Assembly: GCA_030831375.1 (NCBI GenBank)
Contig: JAURLF010000074.1
Span: 1-21,673, forward strand
Length of the DNA: 21,673 bases
Direction: 5' to 3'
Source: Gaiellales bacterium
GTDB taxonomy: Bacteria; Actinomycetota; Thermoleophilia; Gaiellales; F1-60-MAGs149
A program made the position numbers and the translations under genes. The notes below the pieces were generated by a model. That model was not told where the DNA came from. It made no database searches and saw nothing but the letters and a program-made list of their open reading frames with translations. Each line of letters begins with the position of its first letter. The stretch's first letter is position 1. Of this stretch, positions 21,335 to 21,673 are shown one piece after another.

Positions 21335-21673
21335 TCACACCCACGAGTGCAGCACCTCGCCGCCGGGGAACGTGTACCCCGACGAGAAGCGGTACGCGCC
21401 GACGATCTCGCGCGGCGCGAGCGGCATGTGCTCCTCGAGGTCGGACGGCAGGAAGGTCAGCTCGCCCGTGCCCGCCCAGATGTCGTCCCCGAAGCGCACG
21501 TTCTCGGCGCCGAGGCGCACCAGCTCGAGCACCGAGGGCTTCGCGCCGCGGACGATGCTCGGGAAATGCCGGATGTGGAACAGCGGCCGTCCCATCGGAG
21601 CAGGCAGCTCCTCGCGCGTGATCCGCCGCTCGGCGGTCATCGTGCCCTCGATCAGCCGCTCGCCGTGCGCGAC
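21335..21673 (-). CDS. acetoacetate decarboxylase-family protein, C-terminal part (5' end outside window)
   Basis: The frame is open from the right edge of the window to the stop at 21335-21337, about 112 residues. The stretches GRPLFHIRHFPSIVRG, the VLELVRLGAENVRFGDDIWAG region and the ending GAYRFSSGYTFPGGEVLHSW resemble the C-terminal half of the acetoacetate decarboxylase (ADC) superfamily, whose members are about 250 residues. Met at 21640 is internal: the reading frame continues upstream without a stop (VAHGERLIEGTM). The Schiff-base lysine of true decarboxylases would lie beyond the window, so activity cannot be judged; some ADC-like proteins are aldolases/dehydratases instead. It precedes the second MttB gene in an apparent operon, suggesting that its substrate is an acidic keto compound from the same pathway. 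Confidence 0.75.
   Translation of the reverse strand, partial: VAHGERLIEGTMTAERRITREELPAPMGRPLFHIRHFPSIVRGAKPSVLELVRLGAENVRFGDDIWAGTGELTFLPSDLEEHMPLAPREIVGAYRFSSGYTFPGGEVLHSWV

Noticed and set aside
19288..21621. 777-codon rightward open frame opposite the second MttB gene
   Set aside because: Antisense shadow of the membrane-protein and MttB genes; no domain and no promoter or ribosome-binding site.

Overview
The window is very GC-rich bacterial DNA with almost every third codon position G or C. It is densely packed, with no gene-free stretch over about 160 bases. Protein families (MmpL/MMPL, paired HyuA/HyuB, several MttB-family methyltransferases, secreted propeller-like proteins with arginine-rich tails) and frequent TANNNT boxes placed 6-7 bases before start codons point to an actinobacterium. 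I would guess the Thermoleophilia/Solirubrobacterales, but that rank is inference.

Left part (1-6427), all rightward: the 3' end of an MMPL membrane transporter; a class I glutamine amidotransferase; a VanA-like Rieske oxygenase with an odd lysine-rich N-terminal tail; hyuA and hyuB (ATP-dependent hydantoinase/oxoprolinase/carboxylase-type enzyme, GTGA overlap); then two tiny overlapping frames, a 31-residue one-helix peptide and a 52-residue acidic peptide. The Rieske gene and hyuAB look like one catabolic unit for a ring or N-methyl compound.

Middle part (6424-12346): a leftward pentapeptide-repeat protein, a rightward DedA membrane protein, a rightward secreted propeller-like protein, a leftward MttB-family methyltransferase, and two metallo-beta-lactamase-fold hydrolases arranged tail to tail. 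The first MttB gene and the first hydrolase diverge from a 32-base spacer in which both appear leaderless.

Right part (12356-21673): leftward, an acetolactate-synthase-type ThDP enzyme overlapped by a VapC-type PIN toxin gene and its ribbon-helix-helix antitoxin; a GabD-like succinate-semialdehyde dehydrogenase; divergent rightward pckA (ATP-type PEP carboxykinase); then leftward a solute-binding lipoprotein translationally coupled to a His-rich membrane protein; and finally a second MttB-family methyltransferase behind an acetoacetate-decarboxylase-family gene that runs off the window.

Taken together the region looks like a chromosomal metabolic neighbourhood for small carbon/nitrogen compounds (methylated amines, cyclic amides, C4 semialdehyde, gluconeogenesis), not a mobile island. 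The least ordinary points are: ten gene starts with the same leaderless promoter geometry; two MttB paralogues without any corrinoid partner in sight; a toxin-antitoxin pair coupled by overlap to a metabolic enzyme; and the micropeptide pair. I saw no rRNA, tRNA, CRISPR array, insertion sequence or attachment site.
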